Origin: Aliagarivorans marinus DSM 23064
GTDB taxonomy: Bacteria; Pseudomonadota; Gammaproteobacteria; Enterobacterales; Celerinatantimonadaceae
Length of the DNA stretch: 42,676 bases
Assembly: GCF_000429485.1 (NCBI RefSeq)
Contig: NZ_AUBY01000030.1
Coordinates: 1 to 42,676 of the forward strand
Direction: 5' to 3'
The notes beneath the pieces were generated by a model. The model was not told the DNA's origin, searched no databases, and worked only from the letters and a program-made list of their open reading frames with translations. Positions 8,918 through 18,797 of the stretch are shown piece after piece (the stretch's first letter is position 1; every line of letters begins with the position of its first letter). Position numbers and translations under genes: made by a program.

Positions 8918-9805
8918 ATGAGTGATGTTTTGCAATTTGACCGTGATTTCACGGCAACTTCTCGGAAGATCGGTAACTTTACTGAGAACAATGAGCTGAG
9001 CGCAAGCCAGAAACTGGCCTTTGTGGAGAGCCTGCTGCAGGACTTAACACTGGAAGGGCTACTGCAAACTTTTGCCGCTCAGGTGTACAAGCATGTCACC
9101 TTTTCCTCGCTGCGTTTATCGGCAGGTGAGGTCTATCTTGAGCAGCAGATCTTCAGTGGCCAACGCTACTATCGCAGCATCGCATTAAACGAAGGTCGCC
9201 AAGCCTTGGCGCGTATCACCTATACCCGTGATACCCCCTTTGCCCACAACGAAATCGATATGCTCAAGCAGCTCTCGCAGCTGGCCCAAAGCGCCATCAA
9301 GAATGGCTTGCAACTGTATCGTCTGCAGCAGCGAGTGCGCAGCGACTACCTCACCGGTATCGGCAACCGCGCTCACTTTGACGAGGCCTTAAACACTGCC
9401 GTCGAACAGCAACAGCGGCAAAGTAAAGAGAGTGATCAAGGACTGACCTTGATGCTTATCGACCTAAACCGCTTTAAGCAGATCAACGACGAGCAAGGCC
9501 ATCCAGTGGGCGATCAGGTGTTGATTCACTTTGCCAATACCTTGAAGAGCATCACCCGTGGCGGCGACCAAGCCTTCCGTATTGGTGGCGATGAGTTCGC
9601 CATGCTGCTCACGCCCTGCTCCTCGGACAGCGCCGAACTGATTAAGCTACGCCTCGACCAAGCGCTATTGGAGAACCCGGTACTCAGCCGCTACAAGGTG
9701 TCAGCCGCGGTCGGCGCCTGTCGCTGGAGTGAAGGGAATAGCATCGATGAACTGATCAATCAGGCTGACCAGTCGCTCTATCAGGACAAGCATCAGTCCA
9801 TCTAA
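8918..9805 (+). CDS. GAF-like/GGDEF diguanylate cyclase
   Basis: This soluble 295-residue protein is predicted to make c-di-GMP from two GTP. Residues about 30-135 resemble a small GAF-type sensor and residues 138-290 form the GGDEF domain. The signature GGDEF is at 223-227, an inhibitory RxxD site (RGGD) at 214-217, and the metal-binding DLNRFKQIND segment at 182-191. It ends abruptly just after ADQSLYQDK, without the usual GRN tail. Its last 50 bases overlap the 3' end of tilS on the other strand. It follows the patatin gene by 144 bases containing only a small 5 bp hairpin (8853-8866). No membrane segment is visible. Confidence 0.88.
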   Translation: MSDVLQFDRDFTATSRKIGNFTENNELSASQKLAFVESLLQDLTLEGLLQTFAAQVYKHVTFSSLRLSAGEVYLEQQIFSGQRYYRSIALNEGRQALARITYTRDTPFAHNEIDMLKQLSQLAQSAIKNGLQLYRLQQRVRSDYLTGIGNRAHFDEALNTAVEQQQRQSKESDQGLTLMLIDLNRFKQINDEQGHPVGDQVLIHFANTLKSITRGGDQAFRIGGDEFAMLLTPCSSDSAELIKLRLDQALLENPVLSRYKVSAAVGACRWSEGNSIDELINQADQSLYQDKHQSI

Positions 9806-11099
9806 AGCCAATGCCCGCACCCGGCATCGATTGCCAGGTGCGGCTGCTGTAACAGCCGGCAATGGCCACCAACTCATCCCCGTAGAACACTAAGGGGATG
9901 CGGGCCCGCTGCCAAGGCGAAATGTCCGCCTCTTGTAATAGCTTCTTCAGATTCCTCCGCCCCGAACGCTCCAGCGCATCGAACAGTAAGTTGTCGACTT
10001 GATGACGAAAGCGGATTGTCACAACTTGCCCCTCGGGCGGTAACAAGTTGCCGCCTTCAAAACAGTCCAATAGCCCGCCATGGGCAAAGCGTAGTTGTGG
10101 CTGTGTCGCGATATCCCATGTGAGCGGATCCGCCGGCTGTTGCAACAAGACTGTAGGCACCGCATACAAGCGCCCACGAAAGCGGCGCAGCTCCCCCTGC
10201 TCCATCGACACCGCCATCTTGGCATCGGCGCGCGCCTCAAGCTGACTACGTAGCTCGCTGAGCTGTGCAGCACTGGGGTAGCTCCAGCCTTGCTGGTTCA
10301 GCCAGTATCGTAGAAGGTTATTTTGCCGCGGCGTAGACAGGCTTAGCACCTCATCGCACAGCAGCGCACCCTGCTGCATGCACTGTTGCAGGTCGATGGT
10401 AGCCAGATCTTGATTGAGGCTCTGGGCTTCCTGTAACAGCTCGATGCTGCGACAACTGTTGCTTAAAAACTGTGGCCAACGGTCAGAGAATAGTGGGATC
10501 ACCTGTTGGCGCAGGAAGTTGCGGTCAAACTCGTCGCTTTGATTGGAGGGGTCTTCCACCCAACTGAGCTTATGTCGCTGGGCATAGCCCTCAAGTTGTT
10601 TGCGGCTGAAGCCAAGCAGCGGGCGCACCAGCTTGTTGGCGGCAAAGGGGCGTGACACCGGCATCGCTGCCAAGCCATTCACCCCGCTACCGCGTTTGAG
10701 ATTGAGCAGCAGCGTCTCTAGCTGATCATCACCGTGGTGGGCGGTAATCAATAGCTCATCGCTTTGTAGGTGCTGGGCAAAGCTGTGGTAACGGGCATCG
10801 CGCGCCAGCGCCTCAAGGCTCTGACGGGGCGCTTTTTGAATGCTTACCTGTTCGGCCAAGAACTTGGCATCAAGCAGCTTGGCTTGCTGCTGACAATGTA
10901 GCTGCCACTCACCGGCCTGCTCTTGCAAGCCATGATTGATATGGATGGCGCGCAGCGCCAGGTCATGCTGTGTGGCATAGCGCTGGGCCAGATGCAGCGC
11001 GACCGTAGAATCGAGCCCACCACTGAAGCCGACCAATAGGCTGTGGACACCAGCTAAGTGGACTGTGAGTGCGTCGGAGAATTGCGAGTACAGGGGCAT
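9756..11099 (-). CDS. tilS: tRNA(Ile)-lysidine synthase
   Basis: TilS converts the wobble cytidine of tRNA-Ile(CAU) to lysidine using ATP, so that the tRNA reads AUA and is charged with isoleucine. The 447-residue protein has the PP-loop motif SGGLDS (26-31) in an N-terminal ATPase domain, a central TilS substrate-recognition region (about 245-320) and a C-terminal domain (about 360-440). It is slightly longer than the E. coli protein (432). The extra C-terminal residues lie within a 50-base tail-to-tail overlap with the diguanylate cyclase gene. It is the last gene of the rnhB-dnaE-accA-tilS series, 33 bases after accA with a UUCG hairpin between them. Confidence 0.94.
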   Translation of the reverse strand: MPLYSQFSDALTVHLAGVHSLLVGFSGGLDSTVALHLAQRYATQHDLALRAIHINHGLQEQAGEWQLHCQQQAKLLDAKFLAEQVSIQKAPRQSLEALARDARYHSFAQHLQSDELLITAHHGDDQLETLLLNLKRGSGVNGLAAMPVSRPFAANKLVRPLLGFSRKQLEGYAQRHKLSWVEDPSNQSDEFDRNFLRQQVIPLFSDRWPQFLSNSCRSIELLQEAQSLNQDLATIDLQQCMQQGALLCDEVLSLSTPRQNNLLRYWLNQQGWSYPSAAQLSELRSQLEARADAKMAVSMEQGELRRFRGRLYAVPTVLLQQPADPLTWDIATQPQLRFAHGGLLDCFEGGNLLPPEGQVVTIRFRHQVDNLLFDALERSGRRNLKKLLQEADISPWQRARIPLVFYGDELVAIAGCYSSRTWQSMPGAGIGFRWTDACPDRATGQPD

Positions 11100-11106
11100 A
11101 GTAATG

Positions 11107-11130
11107 AACAGGGAGCCGAAGCTCCCTGTT
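11107..11130 (-). terminator. Stable UUCG-capped hairpin between accA and tilS
   Basis: A perfect 10 bp stem (AACAGGGAGC and its complement) is capped on the minus-strand RNA by a C(UUCG)G tetraloop, one of the most stable RNA loops. It fills most of the gap between the accA stop and the tilS start. No U-run follows, so it may act as an mRNA 3'-end stabiliser or partial attenuator rather than a full terminator. Confidence 0.5.
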
Positions 11131-11132
11131 TG

Positions 11133-12089
11133 CTAGCAGTAACCGTAGGACATCAGCCGCTGGTAGCGTTGCTCCAGCAACTCATCGACGCTCAAGGCCT
11201 TGAGCTCGTTTAAGTCGTTCAACAGTTTCTGTTTCAGGTTGAGTCCCATCTGCGGCACGTCGCGGTGGGCGCCACCTTCAGGCTCGCTGACGATGCCATC
11301 GATAAGCTCAAGCTCTTTTAGGCGATCAGAGGTAATCCCCATCGCTTCGGCCGCTTGCTCGGCTTTGTCGGCGCTCTTCCACAGGATTGACGCACAGCCC
11401 TCTGGCGAGATAACCGAGTAGGTTGAGTATTGCAGCATGTTCACCCGGTCACCCACACCAATCGCCAAGGCGCCGCCGGAGCCGCCTTCACCGATCACGG
11501 TGCAGATGATTGGCACCTTAAGGCCCGACATCACCTGCAGGTTCTTGGCAATCGCCTCACTTTGACCGCGCTCTTCTGCGCCCACGCCCGGGTATGCGCC
11601 TGGGGTGTCGATAAAGGTGATGATCGGCAGGTTAAAACGCTCCGCCATCTCCATCAAGCGCAGGGCTTTGCGGTAGCCCTCAGGCTTTGGCATGCCAAAG
11701 TTGCGGCGTACCTTCTCTTTCGTCTCACGGCCTTTCTGTTGGCCGATAACCATCACTGGCATGCCGTCTAAGCGGGCGATGCCACCGACCACCGCTTCGT
11801 CGTTGGCATAGGCACGGTCGCCGGCCAGCTCGTCGAAGTCGCTAAAAATCTGCTCGATATAGTCGAGGGTATAAGGGCGCAGTGGGTGACGGGCCAACTG
11901 AGCAACTTGCCAAGCATCCAAGTCGCTGAAAATCTTGTTGGTCAGGTCCTGCTGCTTTTGCTGCAAGCGAGAAATCTCTTCCTGAAGGTCGACATCTACA
12001 CCTGCCTCGGAGTTGACGATACGCAACTCTTCAATCTGCGCCTGAAGCTCGGCAATGGGCTGTTCAAAGTCTAGAAAATTCGGATTCAT
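11133..12089 (-). CDS. accA: Acetyl-CoA carboxylase carboxyltransferase subunit alpha
   Basis: AccA is one half of the carboxyltransferase that moves CO2 from biotin-BCCP to acetyl-CoA, giving malonyl-CoA for fatty-acid synthesis. The 318-residue protein is almost the same length as E. coli AccA (319). It has the N-terminal helical region ([18 protein letters not shown]) and the crotonase-like core with [19 protein letters not shown] and the glycine-rich [12 protein letters not shown]. It works with AccD in an A2B2 complex; accD is not in this window. It follows dnaE by 11 bases, with AAGAAG as a probable ribosome-binding site, and is very likely co-transcribed with it. Confidence 0.97.
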   Translation of the reverse strand: MNPNFLDFEQPIAELQAQIEELRIVNSEAGVDVDLQEEISRLQQKQQDLTNKIFSDLDAWQVAQLARHPLRPYTLDYIEQIFSDFDELAGDRAYANDEAVVGGIARLDGMPVMVIGQQKGRETKEKVRRNFGMPKPEGYRKALRLMEMAERFNLPIITFIDTPGAYPGVGAEERGQSEAIAKNLQVMSGLKVPIICTVIGEGGSGGALAIGVGDRVNMLQYSTYSVISPEGCASILWKSADKAEQAAEAMGITSDRLKELELIDGIVSEPEGGAHRDVPQMGLNLKQKLLNDLNELKALSVDELLEQRYQRLMSYGYC

Positions 12090-12100
12090 AGTTTTACTTC

Positions 12101-15100
12101 TTAGTTAAATTCCAGGCGCACCTGCTGCTTTCCTAGGAGCAGGCTCAGTGACTCAATCAACTCGTCACTGGGCGTAACCCGCCAATCTGTGCCCAGTTTT
12201 AATACACCGGTTGCACGGTCCCCTTGATAATTCACGGTAATCGGACAGGTTCCTGCACGATAGGGCTGCACTGCATCGCAAAAGCGCTGCCAGAATTGCT
12301 CATCGATGCGTTCGCGCAACAGATTCAGATTGAGAGTTCTGACCCAACGTTCCCTGGCCTGAGTAATGTCCATGACTTCTCGCGCAGTCATTTTAATACC
12401 ACCAGAGAAGTTATCAAAGCCGACCTGCCCTTGAATAATCAAAATTCGATCTTTCACCAGCAAGTCTTGATACTGCTCGAAGACATCGCTGAAGAAGGTG
12501 ATATCCAGCCGCGCGCTCTTGTCATCGATCTGCACAATGCCCATCTTAGCACCGCGTTTGGTCATCACCACCCGGCTATTTAACACTAAACCGGCGATGG
12601 TAGTGGTCTTATCTTTGGCAGTTGGCCGTAAATCCACCAAGCGACCGGCGGTATAATGGCGAAATTCCTGCAAATATTGATTCACCGGATGGCCGGTTAG
12701 ATACAGGCCAAGGGTTTCGCGCTCCCCTTCCAACCAAACCTTATCACTCCACTTCGGCACATCGGCAAAGGCCGGACGGCTCTGCTCATCTTCCACCGCC
12801 AGCACGCCAAACAGGTCGTCTTGGCCTTGAGCATTGGCCTGCGCCTGCTGCGAGGCCGCCTTCAAGGCATCGCCCAAGGTCGCCATCAAGGCGGCGCGGT
12901 GTGGACCAAGGTTGTCCATGGCACCGGAGAGGATCAGCTTTTCGATGACTCTGCGGTTGATGCGTTTTAGATCCAGGCGACAGCAGAAGTCGAACAGGTC
13001 GATAAAGTCGCCGCCTTCGGCGCGCGCTTCTAGAATAGCGTCAATCGGGCCTTCACCCACGCCTTTAACCGCACCGATACCGTAAACAATCTGCTCTTTC
13101 TCGTTGACCGAGAACTTGTACAGACCGGTGTTCACATCGGGCGGCTGGATCACCAGCCCCATGTTGTTGCACTCGTCTACCAAGGTAACGATCTTATCGG
13201 TGTTATCCATATCCGCAGACATTACCGCCGCCATAAAGTAAGACGGATAGTGCGCCTTCATCCATAGCGTTTGGTAAGACACCAGTGCATAGGCGGCGGA
13301 GTGCGATTTGTTAAATCCGTAGCCGGCGAATTTCTCCACCAAGTCAAAGATCTTCATCGCCAGCTCGCCGTCAACGCCGTTGTTGATCGAGCCCTCTTCG
13401 AACACCGCCCGCTGCTTGGCCATCTCTTCAGGCTTTTTCTTACCCATCGCACGACGCAACAAGTCAGCACCGCCGAGCGAGTAGCCCGCCAGCACCTGGG
13501 CGATCTGCATCACTTGTTCCTGATAGAGAATAATCCCGTAGGTCGGCTCCAGAATTGGCTGCAAGCTGTCATGCTGCCAGGTGGCATCCGGGTAGGAGAT
13601 CTCCTCACGGCCGTGCTTACGTTCGATAAAGTTATCTACCATGCCCGATTGCAGCGGACCGGGGCGGAACAGCGCCACCAGTGCGATCATATCTTCGAAG
13701 CAGTCGGGCTTTAGGCGCTTAATCAGGTCTTTCATACCGCGCGATTCCAACTGGAACACCGCGGTGGTTTGGCAGGCCTGTAACACCTTGAAAGATTTCG
13801 GGTCGTCCACTGGAATAGCGGCGATGTTGACCGGCTCTTTACCGCGCTTCTCCAGCACTGGATTGAGCATATCCAGCGCCCATTGGATAATGGTCAGGGT
13901 CCGCAGACCCAGGAAGTCGAACTTCACCAGCCCGGCGTATTCCACGTCGTTCTTATCGAACTGGGTGACCGGGTTATGACCCTCGGCATCACAATACAGC
14001 GGCGCGAAATCGGTGATGGTGGTGGGCGAGATTACCACGCCCCCGGCGTGCTTACCGGCGTTACGCGTGACCCCTTCGAGGATCCGCGCCATGTCGATCA
14101 GCTCTTTAACTTCCTCATCGCCGTTGTAGATCTCCGGCAGGCGTGGCTCAGCTTCAAAGGCCTTGGCCAGGGTCATGCCCGGGTCCGGCGGAATCAGTTT
14201 GGAAATCCGGTCAACAAAACCGAAGGGGTGGCCCATCACCCGGCCCACATCGCGCACCACCGCCTTAGCGGCCATGGTACCGAAGGTGATAATCTGCGAT
14301 ACCGCATCCCGGCCATACAGCTCGGCCACGTGGTCGATCACCTCATCACGGCGATCCATACAGAAGTCAACGTCGAAGTCGGGCATCGATACCCGCTCTG
14401 GGTTAAGGAAGCGTTCGAACAGCAGGTCGAATTCCAACGGATCGAGGTCGGTAATCTTTAGCGCGTAGGCCACCAACGAGCCCGCACCGGAGCCCCGCCC
14501 CGGTCCCACCGGAATATCGTTATCCTTACTCCACTGGATAAACTCCATTACGATCAAGAAGTAACCGGGGAAACCCATCTGGTTGATTACTTCGAGTTCG
14601 ATGCGCAGGCGGTCATCATACTCAGGGCGCTTCTCGGCCCGCTCCACCTCGTCGGGGAACAAGAACTCGAGGCGCTCTTCGAGGCCTTCCTCACTGACTT
14701 TTACCAAAAACTGCTCAATGGCCATCCCCTCGGTGGGGAAGTCGGGCAGGAAGTACTCGCCCAAGCGCACAGTCACGTTGCAGCGTTTGGCAATCTCCAC
14801 CGAGTTTTGCAGCGCCTCGGGGATGTCGGCAAACAGCTCACACATCTGCTCTTCTGAGCGCAGAAACTGCTGACGGCTGTAGTTCTTTGGCCGACGCTTA
14901 TCATCGAGGGCGAAGCCATCGTGAATCGCTACTCGCACTTCGTGAGCCTCAAACTCCTCTTCATGGAGGAAGCTCACTTGGTTAGTCGCGACGACAGGCA
15001 GCTGCTGCTCTGCCGCCAGCTGCACCGCCATATGTAGGTAGGTTTCTTCGTCCTCACGTTCGGTGCGGATAAGCTCAAGGAAGTAGTGCTGAGGGAAGTG

Positions 15101-15625
15101 CTGCTGATAGAAATCAACACAGCTTTGCACGACATCAGGGTTGCCCTTAAGCAACGCCTTACCCACATCGCCCTCACGGGCCCCGGAGAGCAAGATCAGC
15201 CCTTCGGCGTGCTCCACCAACCACTCGCGATCGAGCACAGGACGACCTTGTACCTGTCCACGCAAGTAGGCCTTGGAGATAAGCAGGGTAACGTTTTTGT
15301 AGCCTTGGTTGTTCTTGGCGAGCACGGTGATCCGGCACTGCTCGCCCTCGAGCTCTGGACTAATCATCCAAAAGTCGCAACCGACGATGGGCTTGATGCC
15401 AGCGCCATGGGCGGCGCCATAGTACTTCACCAGACCACACAGGTTGGTTTGGTCGGTCAGCGCCAGCGCAGGCATGTTTAGCTCGGCGGCGCGGGCAACA
15501 ATGGGTTTAACCTTATTCAGGCCATCTACCATCGAGAAGTCAGAATGCACCCGCAGGTGGATAAAGCGCGGCTCGACGCCTTGCTCTTGCTCAGAGCCAG
15601 CGTCGCTCATCTGCTGATCACTCAC
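12101..15625 (-). CDS. dnaE: DNA polymerase III subunit alpha
   Basis: This 1174-residue protein is the replicative polymerase of the Pol III core. In order it has a PHP domain (from [14 protein letters not shown]), the polymerase palm with the catalytic aspartates in PDFDVDF (about 416 and 418), fingers, the beta-binding region, an OB-fold (around [19 protein letters not shown]) and the C-terminal tau-binding region. E. coli DnaE has 1160 residues, and the extra residues are an acidic N-terminal leader. The chosen start is the GTG at 15625, six bases after GGAG; an ATG at 15610 is the alternative. It begins two bases after the rnhB stop codon, so the two genes are probably translationally coupled. 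Confidence 0.97.
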   Translation of the reverse strand: MSDQQMSDAGSEQEQGVEPRFIHLRVHSDFSMVDGLNKVKPIVARAAELNMPALALTDQTNLCGLVKYYGAAHGAGIKPIVGCDFWMISPELEGEQCRITVLAKNNQGYKNVTLLISKAYLRGQVQGRPVLDREWLVEHAEGLILLSGAREGDVGKALLKGNPDVVQSCVDFYQQHFPQHYFLELIRTEREDEETYLHMAVQLAAEQQLPVVATNQVSFLHEEEFEAHEVRVAIHDGFALDDKRRPKNYSRQQFLRSEEQMCELFADIPEALQNSVEIAKRCNVTVRLGEYFLPDFPTEGMAIEQFLVKVSEEGLEERLEFLFPDEVERAEKRPEYDDRLRIELEVINQMGFPGYFLIVMEFIQWSKDNDIPVGPGRGSGAGSLVAYALKITDLDPLEFDLLFERFLNPERVSMPDFDVDFCMDRRDEVIDHVAELYGRDAVSQIITFGTMAAKAVVRDVGRVMGHPFGFVDRISKLIPPDPGMTLAKAFEAEPRLPEIYNGDEEVKELIDMARILEGVTRNAGKHAGGVVISPTTITDFAPLYCDAEGHNPVTQFDKNDVEYAGLVKFDFLGLRTLTIIQWALDMLNPVLEKRGKEPVNIAAIPVDDPKSFKVLQACQTTAVFQLESRGMKDLIKRLKPDCFEDMIALVALFRPGPLQSGMVDNFIERKHGREEISYPDATWQHDSLQPILEPTYGIILYQEQVMQIAQVLAGYSLGGADLLRRAMGKKKPEEMAKQRAVFEEGSINNGVDGELAMKIFDLVEKFAGYGFNKSHSAAYALVSYQTLWMKAHYPSYFMAAVMSADMDNTDKIVTLVDECNNMGLVIQPPDVNTGLYKFSVNEKEQIVYGIGAVKGVGEGPIDAILEARAEGGDFIDLFDFCCRLDLKRINRRVIEKLILSGAMDNLGPHRAALMATLGDALKAASQQAQANAQGQDDLFGVLAVEDEQSRPAFADVPKWSDKVWLEGERETLGLYLTGHPVNQYLQEFRHYTAGRLVDLRPTAKDKTTTIAGLVLNSRVVMTKRGAKMGIVQIDDKSARLDITFFSDVFEQYQDLLVKDRILIIQGQVGFDNFSGGIKMTAREVMDITQARERWVRTLNLNLLRERIDEQFWQRFCDAVQPYRAGTCPITVNYQGDRATGVLKLGTDWRVTPSDELIESLSLLLGKQQVRLEFN

Positions 15626-15627
15626 GC

Positions 15628-16227
15628 CTAGCTCCCCTGCCCCAGCGCGCGCTGCACCGGTTTAAAGCTGCGGCGGTGTTCCGGGAGAGGCCCAAGTTCT
15701 GCCAGCTTTTCCATATGCAGTGCGGTGGGATAGCCCTTGTGCTTGGCAAAACCATACTCAGGATGAAGCTTATCCAGCTCAGCCATCTCATGGTCACGTT
15801 GTACCTTGGCGATAATCGAGGCGGCGCTGATCTCGGCCACCCGGCCATCACCTTTGACCACCGCTTCTGCAGGCAGGCCAAAGTCTGGCGTGCGATTGCC
15901 ATCCACCAACACATAGCCGGGCTGAACGCTCAAGCCTTGCACCGCGCGTTGCATCGCCACCATGGTCGCTTGCAAGATGTTCAGTTGGTCAATCTCCGCG
16001 GGCGTGGCGCGACCAATCGCCCACGCCAGCGCGTTGGCCTTGATCTCTTCGGCTAAGGCCAGGCGCTTTTTCTCGCTGAGCTTTTTCGAGTCGTTAAGAC
16101 CAGTAATCGGTTTGCTTGGGTCTAGGATGACCGCTGCAGTTACTACATCGCCCACTAGGGGGCCTCGGCCAACTTCGTCAACACCGGCGAAATAGCCAGC
16201 GATGGGAGGGTATTCAAATTCAGTCAT
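15628..16227 (-). CDS. rnhB: Ribonuclease HII
   Basis: RNase HII cuts the RNA strand of RNA:DNA hybrids and starts removal of misincorporated ribonucleotides. The 199-residue protein has the DExGRG signature ([12 protein letters not shown], Asp17-Glu18), [14 protein letters not shown] and [15 protein letters not shown], which carry the other acidic and substrate-binding residues. It matches the family's usual length (198 in E. coli). In E. coli it directly follows lpxB. Here lpxB is 2.5 kb away behind two divergent genes, so rnhB must be expressed from the 16228-16438 intergenic region, where no convincing promoter can be picked by eye. Confidence 0.96.
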   Translation of the reverse strand: MTEFEYPPIAGYFAGVDEVGRGPLVGDVVTAAVILDPSKPITGLNDSKKLSEKKRLALAEEIKANALAWAIGRATPAEIDQLNILQATMVAMQRAVQGLSVQPGYVLVDGNRTPDFGLPAEAVVKGDGRVAEISAASIIAKVQRDHEMAELDKLHPEYGFAKHKGYPTALHMEKLAELGPLPEHRRSFKPVQRALGQGS

Positions 16228-16438
16228 TCAACGCGCTTGTCTGGTTATCGTGCGCGGTTTTACCACGCTACGTTAGTACTCCCTATATGTTACCTCAGCT
16301 ACCAAAAAAAAGCCGCCCCCGCACCACCGCTTATGCCGGATGACCTCAAATCATTGCAAATGAGATAAATGTGATTACCGACATCGATAAGGTTTTGATA
16401 TAACGCATTTTTTATTACTCCAAGATCCAAGTACGACT

Positions 16439-17617
16439 ATGAATAGACGATTCTCATCCTTAAGTATCGGTATCGCAGCGCTGGTGCTAAGCCTTTCAGC
16501 AAACGCCGCCTCGATTCAGGTTCTCAGCGCAGTAAAAAAAGACACGCCGATTAGCGGCGCCCAAGTCACCTGGCAGCGCAGCGGCGAAAGCTCGCTTCGT
16601 TCACAAACCAACAGCCGTGGTCAGGTAGAAATGGGCGGCTTCGCTGACGATGGTGACACCACCATGCTGATCGAAAAAGACGGCTACTCAACCTTGGTGG
16701 TGAAGTGTCCCTGTGATGGCTTCACCTACGCCCTCTCTCCTGAGATGCCAAACCTTGATGGTATGCGCATCGTACTGACCTGGGGCGCGAAACCCTCTGA
16801 TCTCGATTCCCACTTAACCTACTCTGGCAACCATATCGCGTGGTATGCCAAAGAAGGCAACAACGCCCATCTGGATGTAGACGATACCGACAGCTATGGC
16901 CCAGAAACCATCACCATTACCCAGCGTAAACAGGGCGATCGCTATGTCTACATGGTGCGCGATTACAGCAACCGAGACCAACTGAACTCCAGCGCCCTAT
17001 CTCGCAGCAACGCGCGCGTAGAGGTGTATGTAGGCCGCACCCTTATCCGTAGCTACCAAGTGGCCGAAGGCATCGAGGCCAACAATTGGGTGGTATTTGG
17101 CATCGATGAGAGCGGCGCCTTCCACGACATTAACCAGTACCTGTCTCTGCCTAGTGAAGAGAGCAGCCGCGACCATATGCGCGAGCTGCTGGCTGCGGAT
17201 AGCTTCGAGAGTCATGCGGTGATCACCGATGCGATGAAGCAGCGCGCCCGCCAGCTAAACACCCGCGGTGAAGCGGTTTACGCCGAGGGTAACTACGAGC
17301 AGGCGATGTACCTGTTCCAAGAGGCGCTTAACCTAAACCCAGAGTTCAGCCAAGCCTATGGCAACTTGGGCGTGACCTACCCCAAACTGGGCCGCGATGC
17401 AGAAGCGCTGTGGGCCAACCGTAAAGCGATTGAGCTCGCCTCCGGTAGCCGCGCCAACACCATTAAAGCCGGCTCATTCTTTAACATCGCCCGCATCTAT
17501 GAAAAAGCCGGTAACTGGCCAGAGGCGCTGACTCACTTCGAAGCCGCATTGGCGCTGCGTGAGCATAGCGCCTACCACAACGGCATCGCGCGCATGAAAG
17601 AGAAGTTAGCTAACTAG
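16439..17617 (+). CDS. Exported YfaP-like beta-domain protein with TPR repeats
   Basis: This 392-residue protein has a signal peptide (1-23, cleavage after SANA). An Ig-like carboxypeptidase-regulatory-type domain follows (about 24-100), then a domain resembling E. coli YfaP/DUF2135 (about 105-235) with LTWGAKPSDLDSHL (113-126) and DVDDTDSYGPETITI (147-161), then three TPR repeats (about 272-377; for example GNYEQAMYLFQEALNLNPEF). It is likely periplasmic. The function is unknown; the TPRs suggest protein-protein contacts. Cys90 and Cys92 form a close pair. It has its own terminator and is followed on the same strand by a deacetylase gene. No strong ribosome-binding site precedes the ATG. Confidence 0.72.
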   Translation: MNRRFSSLSIGIAALVLSLSANAASIQVLSAVKKDTPISGAQVTWQRSGESSLRSQTNSRGQVEMGGFADDGDTTMLIEKDGYSTLVVKCPCDGFTYALSPEMPNLDGMRIVLTWGAKPSDLDSHLTYSGNHIAWYAKEGNNAHLDVDDTDSYGPETITITQRKQGDRYVYMVRDYSNRDQLNSSALSRSNARVEVYVGRTLIRSYQVAEGIEANNWVVFGIDESGAFHDINQYLSLPSEESSRDHMRELLAADSFESHAVITDAMKQRARQLNTRGEAVYAEGNYEQAMYLFQEALNLNPEFSQAYGNLGVTYPKLGRDAEALWANRKAIELASGSRANTIKAGSFFNIARIYEKAGNWPEALTHFEAALALREHSAYHNGIARMKEKLAN

Positions 17618-17635
17618 TTCTCGAGCTTACCAGCC

Positions 17636-17667
17636 AATGGCGTGGCATAGAGCTGCGCCATTTTTTT
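17636..17667 (+). terminator. Terminator after the YfaP-like/TPR gene
   Basis: AATGGCG (17636-17642) pairs with CGCCATT (17656-17662) around a 13-base loop, and a T-run spans 17661-17667. It begins 18 bases past the stop codon. This suggests the downstream deacetylase gene has its own promoter or depends on read-through. Confidence 0.7.
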
Positions 17668-17732
17668 ATACTCAAGCGATGACACAACACTTAAACCGTT
17701 ATCGCTCACCATTTATCGAATGAATCACTGAC

Positions 17733-18794
17733 ATGCTAAAACAGATATTCAGCGGCCTATTGCTCGCGGCAATTTCGCTAAACTCAGCGCAAGCAGAACC
17801 CGCTAGCCCCATCGCGACCTTCGCGTCGATGGAGGCCTATAACCGCGCCTCCGCCAATGAGATTGCGGTCTTCTCACTGGCTTTGAAGCAACAGCTTGAA
17901 GGCGAGCTGTTTGAGGGAATTAAAGTCGACAATCCCTATGTCGCATCGGCACAGCGTTGGATAGCACTCACCCAACAGCGACTGTTGGACAACATGAACA
18001 AAGCGGGCGATAGCGCGCTAAAGCGTTGGCCAGAGCTTATCGCCTACGCCGAAGCGTTGCTGGCGCATGAGGAACCGAACTGGCTGAGCGAGGCCCAAGA
18101 CTTTCATCAACAGTACATGCGTGAGCAGCTGCGCTTGGCAGCCCTCTTCCCGCGAGTTAGCAGCGAAATTGCCAGCTTGGGCGAGCATGAGCAAAGCGGC
18201 TTCGAGCTAGCGGACGGCGAGTTTATGCTGAGCTTCGATGATGGCCCTCACCCCAGCCGAACCGAAGCACTGACCGACTACCTGGGCGCACAGGGCATCT
18301 CAGCGGCGTTCTTTGTATTGGGGGAAAAACTAGGCCAGCCCGAGCGCTGGCGTGGCGCCTACCAAGGGCACTGCCTGGCATCCCACGGCTGGGCGCATAA
18401 CCCCCACCGTGAGCTCGCGCCTGCTATCGAATCGCTGAGCAATACTCAGGCGGCCATCCATGCGGTGAGCGATGGCGATAACTCGGCCCCGGTTGCGTTT
18501 CGCCCGCCCTATGGGATGCGCAGTGAGGCTGTCAGCGAGTACACCGCTCAGCAGAACATCCCGCTGGTACTATGGAATATCGACAGCCTGGACTGGCGGC
18601 GCGATCTCAGCGCCGAGCAGGTGAGCCTGCGTGTTCAGCGACTGATGCTATTGTGGCGTCGCGGTATCATCTTGTTCCATGACATCCATCCCAAGGCGCT
18701 CGACGCCCTACCGGCATTGATGCCGATGATGCAGTTGGATGGTCTGCAGTGGAGTGACTGCCAGCAGCGCCTCTATCCCTCAGAGCCTAGCTGA
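17733..18794 (+). CDS. Exported polysaccharide deacetylase (NodB homology domain)
   Basis: This 353-residue protein has a signal peptide (1-21, cleavage after AQA). A helical N-terminal region (about 25-155) is followed by a NodB/carbohydrate-esterase-4 domain (about 163-330). The metal and catalytic motifs are visible: SFDDG (167-171), a His-x3-His pair HGWAH (218-222, with Gly where Ser/Thr is usual), RPPYG (257-261) and LFHDIH (314-319). Such enzymes remove N-acetyl (or O-acetyl) groups from chitin-like, peptidoglycan or exopolysaccharide chains. The substrate here is unknown. The gene ends three bases before the lpxB stop codon on the other strand, and no terminator separates the converging genes. 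Confidence 0.82.
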   Translation: MLKQIFSGLLLAAISLNSAQAEPASPIATFASMEAYNRASANEIAVFSLALKQQLEGELFEGIKVDNPYVASAQRWIALTQQRLLDNMNKAGDSALKRWPELIAYAEALLAHEEPNWLSEAQDFHQQYMREQLRLAALFPRVSSEIASLGEHEQSGFELADGEFMLSFDDGPHPSRTEALTDYLGAQGISAAFFVLGEKLGQPERWRGAYQGHCLASHGWAHNPHRELAPAIESLSNTQAAIHAVSDGDNSAPVAFRPPYGMRSEAVSEYTAQQNIPLVLWNIDSLDWRRDLSAEQVSLRVQRLMLLWRRGIILFHDIHPKALDALPALMPMMQLDGLQWSDCQQRLYPSEPS

Positions 18795-18797
18795 GCG

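Noticed and set aside
13883-14461. Open frame of about 190 codons antisense to dnaE
   Set aside because: It is a codon-bias shadow of the conserved polymerase gene, with no recognisable domain.
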